Shown here piece after piece: positions 61,356-64,000 of a DNA stretch of 64,000 bases. The notes below the pieces were generated by a model. The model worked only from the letters and a program-made list of their open reading frames with translations, had not been told where the DNA came from and did not search any database. Source of the stretch: Peptostreptococcaceae bacterium (GTDB lineage Bacteria > Bacillota > Clostridia > Peptostreptococcales > Acidaminobacteraceae); the NCBI GenBank assembly GCA_027064135.1, contig JAMOQG010000019.1, positions 1 through 64,000 of the forward strand. Reading direction: 5' to 3'. The position numbers were made by a program, and so were the translations under genes. Numbering within the stretch: position 1 is the stretch's first letter; every line of letters starts with the position of its first letter.

Positions 61356-62022
61356 ATTAGGTTTTTTTGGAAGTCAAAAAGTTGAAATTTTAATGTATTT
61401 AGCAAGAATATTAAAAAATTTAAACTTTAAAGTACTAGTCATAGATGCATCTCTTGAACAAAATTTAAAGTTTTCAGTTCCTAATAGTCTGAATCTAAAT
61501 GAAATTGAATATAGAGATATTAAGTATTTTATTGAGAGAGATTCGATAAACATGATAAAAAGTGATGATTATTCAGATTTCGATTATATTTTAATGGATT
61601 TTGGGTTTAATTATTCTTTAGTTAGCGAATTAACAGTTTGCGACCAAATATTTTTGATTACTGATTTTAATAAATTTAATGTTTATAGAACTAAAAAATT
61701 TGTTGAAAAAATTATTGAGAATAATGATGAACTAAAACTAGTAAGAATTTTTAAAGATTATATTTCAGGGAATATTAAGAAAAAATATATTGATCATTTA
61801 ATATTTAATGGTAATGAAGATATTATTATAGAAAAATACGAGTTTCCATTATTGGAGAAAGAGGTTCAAAATAAATATTCTTCACAATATATGGATATAT
61901 TTAAAATTAATAAAATTTCAAAAGAATTGGCATCGTTTTTAAAAGATATTTTATTTGAAACAACTCAAAAAAAAGAAAAAGAAATTGACAATGCGTTTAA
62001 ACTTGCGAGAAAGGGGAAATAA
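61342..62022 (+). CDS. Degenerate MinD/ParA-like protein of the Tad locus
   Basis: 226 residues with the shape of the P-loop ATPase fold (IKLGFFGSQKVEILMYLARILKNLNFKVLVIDASLEQ; YILMDFGFNYSLVSELTVCDQIFLITDFNKFNVYRTKKF) but the Walker A loop is reduced to FGSQKVE and lacks the glycine-lysine-threonine series. Probably does not hydrolyse ATP. ATG 61342 has GAGGAGGG upstream; the ORF-track start at 61297 adds 15 residues of cpaB overlap. Not assigned to a named family with certainty. Confidence 0.72.
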   Translation: MSSIKLGFFGSQKVEILMYLARILKNLNFKVLVIDASLEQNLKFSVPNSLNLNEIEYRDIKYFIERDSINMIKSDDYSDFDYILMDFGFNYSLVSELTVCDQIFLITDFNKFNVYRTKKFVEKIIENNDELKLVRIFKDYISGNIKKKYIDHLIFNGNEDIIIEKYEFPLLEKEVQNKYSSQYMDIFKINKISKELASFLKDILFETTQKKEKEIDNAFKLARKGK

Positions 62023-62023
62023 A

Positions 62024-62887
62024 GTGCATATTGTTTTTTGGAGTAATGTACATGGACAAACTGGTGTTACAAGTAATTTAACAGCAATATCAATTTTTAT
62101 GGCATTAAATTATAGATTTAGAATTTTATTAATGCATAATGAATTTAATAATAGTTCCCTTGATGAAAGCTTAATGTCACAATATGAGTTAGATAGCAAA
62201 GATGATAGTATGTTTGATATAGGAATAGATGCATTAGCTAGGTTTTCTAAATATAATAAACTTAATAAAGAGAGTATAGAAAGTTATACTACATCGTTAA
62301 TAAAAGGGAAATTAGATTTGCTAATTGGAACTTCTATGAAAAACAGAGAAGCATTTTACAAAGTATTTGATGAGGTTAATGAAAATATTTTTTATAACTT
62401 AAATAAATATTATGATTTTGTATTTTCAGATGCAACTGCTGGAGATAATTATAGCATGAAATTACTAGAAGAAGCTGATTTAATTGTAGTAAATTTAAAT
62501 CAAAACATTAGGATCGTTAAACGGTTCTTTGATAGTGAAATTTATTTAAAATATGCAGATAAATGTTTTTATATTATTGGATTATATAACGAAGATTCGC
62601 GATTTAATAGATATAATTTAGTAAGAAAATTTTCTTTTGAAAAGAGAAATGTAGTATCAAAAATTTCTGGTAAATCGAATAATGTAGGTGTAGTTCCATA
62701 TAATATTAATTTTTCTGATTTTGAAAATAGTGGAAGAGCAATTGAGTATTTTTTAAAGAACATAAATATTCAAAAGAAAAATATTAATTATAGTTTTTTT
62801 TATGAAATTGGAAAAAATGTAGAAATGATTTTGAAAAAACTTGGAGTGGATATAGATATTAATAAGTTAGGTGAAATAAATGATTAA
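62024..62887 (+). CDS. CpaE/MinD-like ATPase-fold protein of the Tad locus
   Basis: 287 residues. Opening VHIVFWSNVHGQTGVTSNLTAISIFMALNYRFRILLMHNEF matches a ParA/MinD-type first strand and P-loop, with Val in place of the lysine (GQTGVTS against GGVGKT). YDFVFSDATAGDNYSMKLLEEADLIVVNLNQN is the Walker B to switch region. I use GTG 62024, directly after AAGGGG, instead of the ORF-track ATG 61955 inside the previous gene. It overlaps the next gene by eight bases. Confidence 0.75.
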   Translation: MHIVFWSNVHGQTGVTSNLTAISIFMALNYRFRILLMHNEFNNSSLDESLMSQYELDSKDDSMFDIGIDALARFSKYNKLNKESIESYTTSLIKGKLDLLIGTSMKNREAFYKVFDEVNENIFYNLNKYYDFVFSDATAGDNYSMKLLEEADLIVVNLNQNIRIVKRFFDSEIYLKYADKCFYIIGLYNEDSRFNRYNLVRKFSFEKRNVVSKISGKSNNVGVVPYNINFSDFENSGRAIEYFLKNINIQKKNINYSFFYEIGKNVEMILKKLGVDIDINKLGEIND

Positions 62888-64000
62888 TTTGTTAATAATA
62901 GGAATTATATTAATAATATTCATTATTTTTTTAATAAGTCATTTTAAAATTTATAAAACTAGTAAGAATGAATATAGAATTGAAGAAGATATTTATACTA
63001 TTGAGTATATTACTGAAGTAGTAAGAATATATTTTAATAATATTTTAAGAACTAATTTTTATAATATGAATTTATCAAAAAATGAATTTGAAAAACAAAT
63101 GAAAAAGCGAGAACAGTTAAGAAAATCACTTAAGACTTGCATTCATGGTGATCTAAATGCAAAAAAATATATTAAGGAATATATTAAGGATATTATACAG
63201 AAAGAATATTCATTTGATGAAAGTAATATAGATAAAATTATAAATTTTGGAAATCCTAGAGATTTAAATATTCAAGATAAATTTGAAATTTTGTTATATA
63301 TGTATAAGAAAGATTATGATTATAGAGCTTTGGAAAAAATTATTGTAAATAACCAATTAGATGAATTGAAAGAAAACTCTATGTATTATATTGATAAAGA
63401 AGATATTGAAAAAATTTATGATAATGAAATTAAAGTAGTAAGAAGATTTTCTGATAAATTAGATATACTTGTTCAAAGAGTATATCAAAATTATAAGGGG
63501 TATAGCGCTGTTGATGAGCTGAGAGATATGAAAATTGATGGGATTTCAGGTGGAGTTTCAGGAATTCCTTCTAACTTTTTCAGAAATTATGCAGAAGGTG
63601 AAAGTGTTTCAGAAATATCAAAAATGCCTTCATCATATGATTCCATTTGGATATTTTTTAAAGGTAAATCAATTCAATTAAAATTTTTAACTTTTAATTC
63701 TGAAAAAGAATTAATTCGTATTTGCAAAAACATTTACAAATATGATAATCCAGGACAATTGACAGAAACAGCTGGATATAAAATTAATAAAATGAAAGAT
63801 GGTAGTAGAGTTGTTGTTGTACGACCTCCTTTTGCAGAAAGTTGGGCTTTTTTTGTAAGGAAGTTTGATAGTCTTGAAAAAATTGAAATTAATGAATTGA
63901 TAGTAGATAAAAATAAAAATTTATGTATTAATTTTCTTAAATGGATAGTTAAGGGTTGTCAAGTTACAGCGATTACTGGGAGCCAGGGAACTGGAAAAAC
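62880..64000 (+). CDS. cpaF: CpaF/TadA-type secretion ATPase, partial (runs off the window), with N-terminal membrane anchor
   Basis: Open from ATG 62880 to the window end without a stop (373 codons), so it is missing from the ORF track. The first 21 residues are a membrane segment (INLLIIGIILIIFIIFLISHF), unusual for this family, which is normally soluble. A long helical domain follows, and then the PilT/VirB11-like part: RVVVVRPPFAESWAFFVRKF and, at the very end, Walker A ITGSQGTGKT. Walker B, the Asp and His boxes must lie past 64000. It powers assembly of the Tad-like pilus or secretion machine. TadB/TadC and the pilin would be expected downstream. Confidence 0.85.
   Translation, partial: MINLLIIGIILIIFIIFLISHFKIYKTSKNEYRIEEDIYTIEYITEVVRIYFNNILRTNFYNMNLSKNEFEKQMKKREQLRKSLKTCIHGDLNAKKYIKEYIKDIIQKEYSFDESNIDKIINFGNPRDLNIQDKFEILLYMYKKDYDYRALEKIIVNNQLDELKENSMYYIDKEDIEKIYDNEIKVVRRFSDKLDILVQRVYQNYKGYSAVDELRDMKIDGISGGVSGIPSNFFRNYAEGESVSEISKMPSSYDSIWIFFKGKSIQLKFLTFNSEKELIRICKNIYKYDNPGQLTETAGYKINKMKDGSRVVVVRPPFAESWAFFVRKFDSLEKIEINELIVDKNKNLCINFLKWIVKGCQVTAITGSQGTGK

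Noticed and set aside
1-64000. CRISPR arrays, tRNA or rRNA genes, and insertion-sequence transposases
   Set aside because: No regularly spaced short repeats, cloverleaf sequences, rRNA segments or transposase motifs were seen in the window.

Overview
The window reads as chromosome of a low-GC, anaerobic Firmicute of the Clostridia/Tissierellia type. The evidence is very AT-rich DNA, strong GGAGG-type ribosome binding sites, TTGACA/TATAAT promoters with 17-base spacers, short U-tailed terminators, pyruvate:ferredoxin oxidoreductase and a decarboxylase sodium pump. I cannot name the genus from sequence alone.

Layout. 1-125: the 3' end (domains V and VI) of a group II intron whose body lies upstream of the window. 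147-19530: a housekeeping block with the Bacillus-like order glmU, prs, pth, mfd, prsA, a SpoVB/YabM-type flippase, mazG(yabN), hup, rqcP, divIC, an S1 protein, ppx/gppA, tldD, tldE, tilS, ftsH. The sporulation genes usually found within this order (spoVT, yabP, yabQ, spoIIE) are not there, which suggests a non-sporing lineage.

19600-31800: a compact succinate-to-propionate energy module. It has a FlK-like thioesterase, a DUF3870 protein, an AspT/YbjL-type transporter, a CoA-transferase, a two-subunit B12-dependent mutase, its MeaB chaperone, the epimerase, and the Na+-pumping methylmalonyl-CoA decarboxylase mmdADCB; birA (biotin ligase) follows. A promoter, folded RNA and terminator unit lies between DUF3870 and the transporter.

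31800-36430: coaX, dus, a cytosolic chemoreceptor with a C-terminal solute-binding domain broken by an in-frame TAA, and malic enzyme. 36600-41150: an isolated DUF4143 ATPase and a reverse-strand ABC-2 exporter operon. 41210-48960: a ribose/nucleoside regulon with LacI-type operators and a ribose-binding protein made of two nearly identical fused domains. 48950-57310: a RarD permease with a duplicated 3' end, PFOR, a SRPBCC/HAD pair, an unusual interleaved inverted-repeat element, bacteriohemerythrin and a beta-CASP nuclease.

57460-64000 (running off the end): a FAH-family enzyme, then a transmembrane Ser/Thr kinase translationally coupled to a divergent Tad/Flp-type pilus or secretion locus: TadZ-like protein, CpaB-like SAF protein, two more P-loop-like proteins without the Walker lysine, and a membrane-anchored CpaF/TadA ATPase. 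The last gene is missing from the ORF track because it has no stop before the window edge.

Most notable observations: the kinase-linked Tad locus; the tandem RbsB fusion; two matching structured RNA repeats downstream of hup and ftsH; the succinate-module RNA; the nonsense-split chemoreceptor; the A-B-A'-B' inverted repeat; and a His at the usual substrate-contacting Tyr of the mutase.
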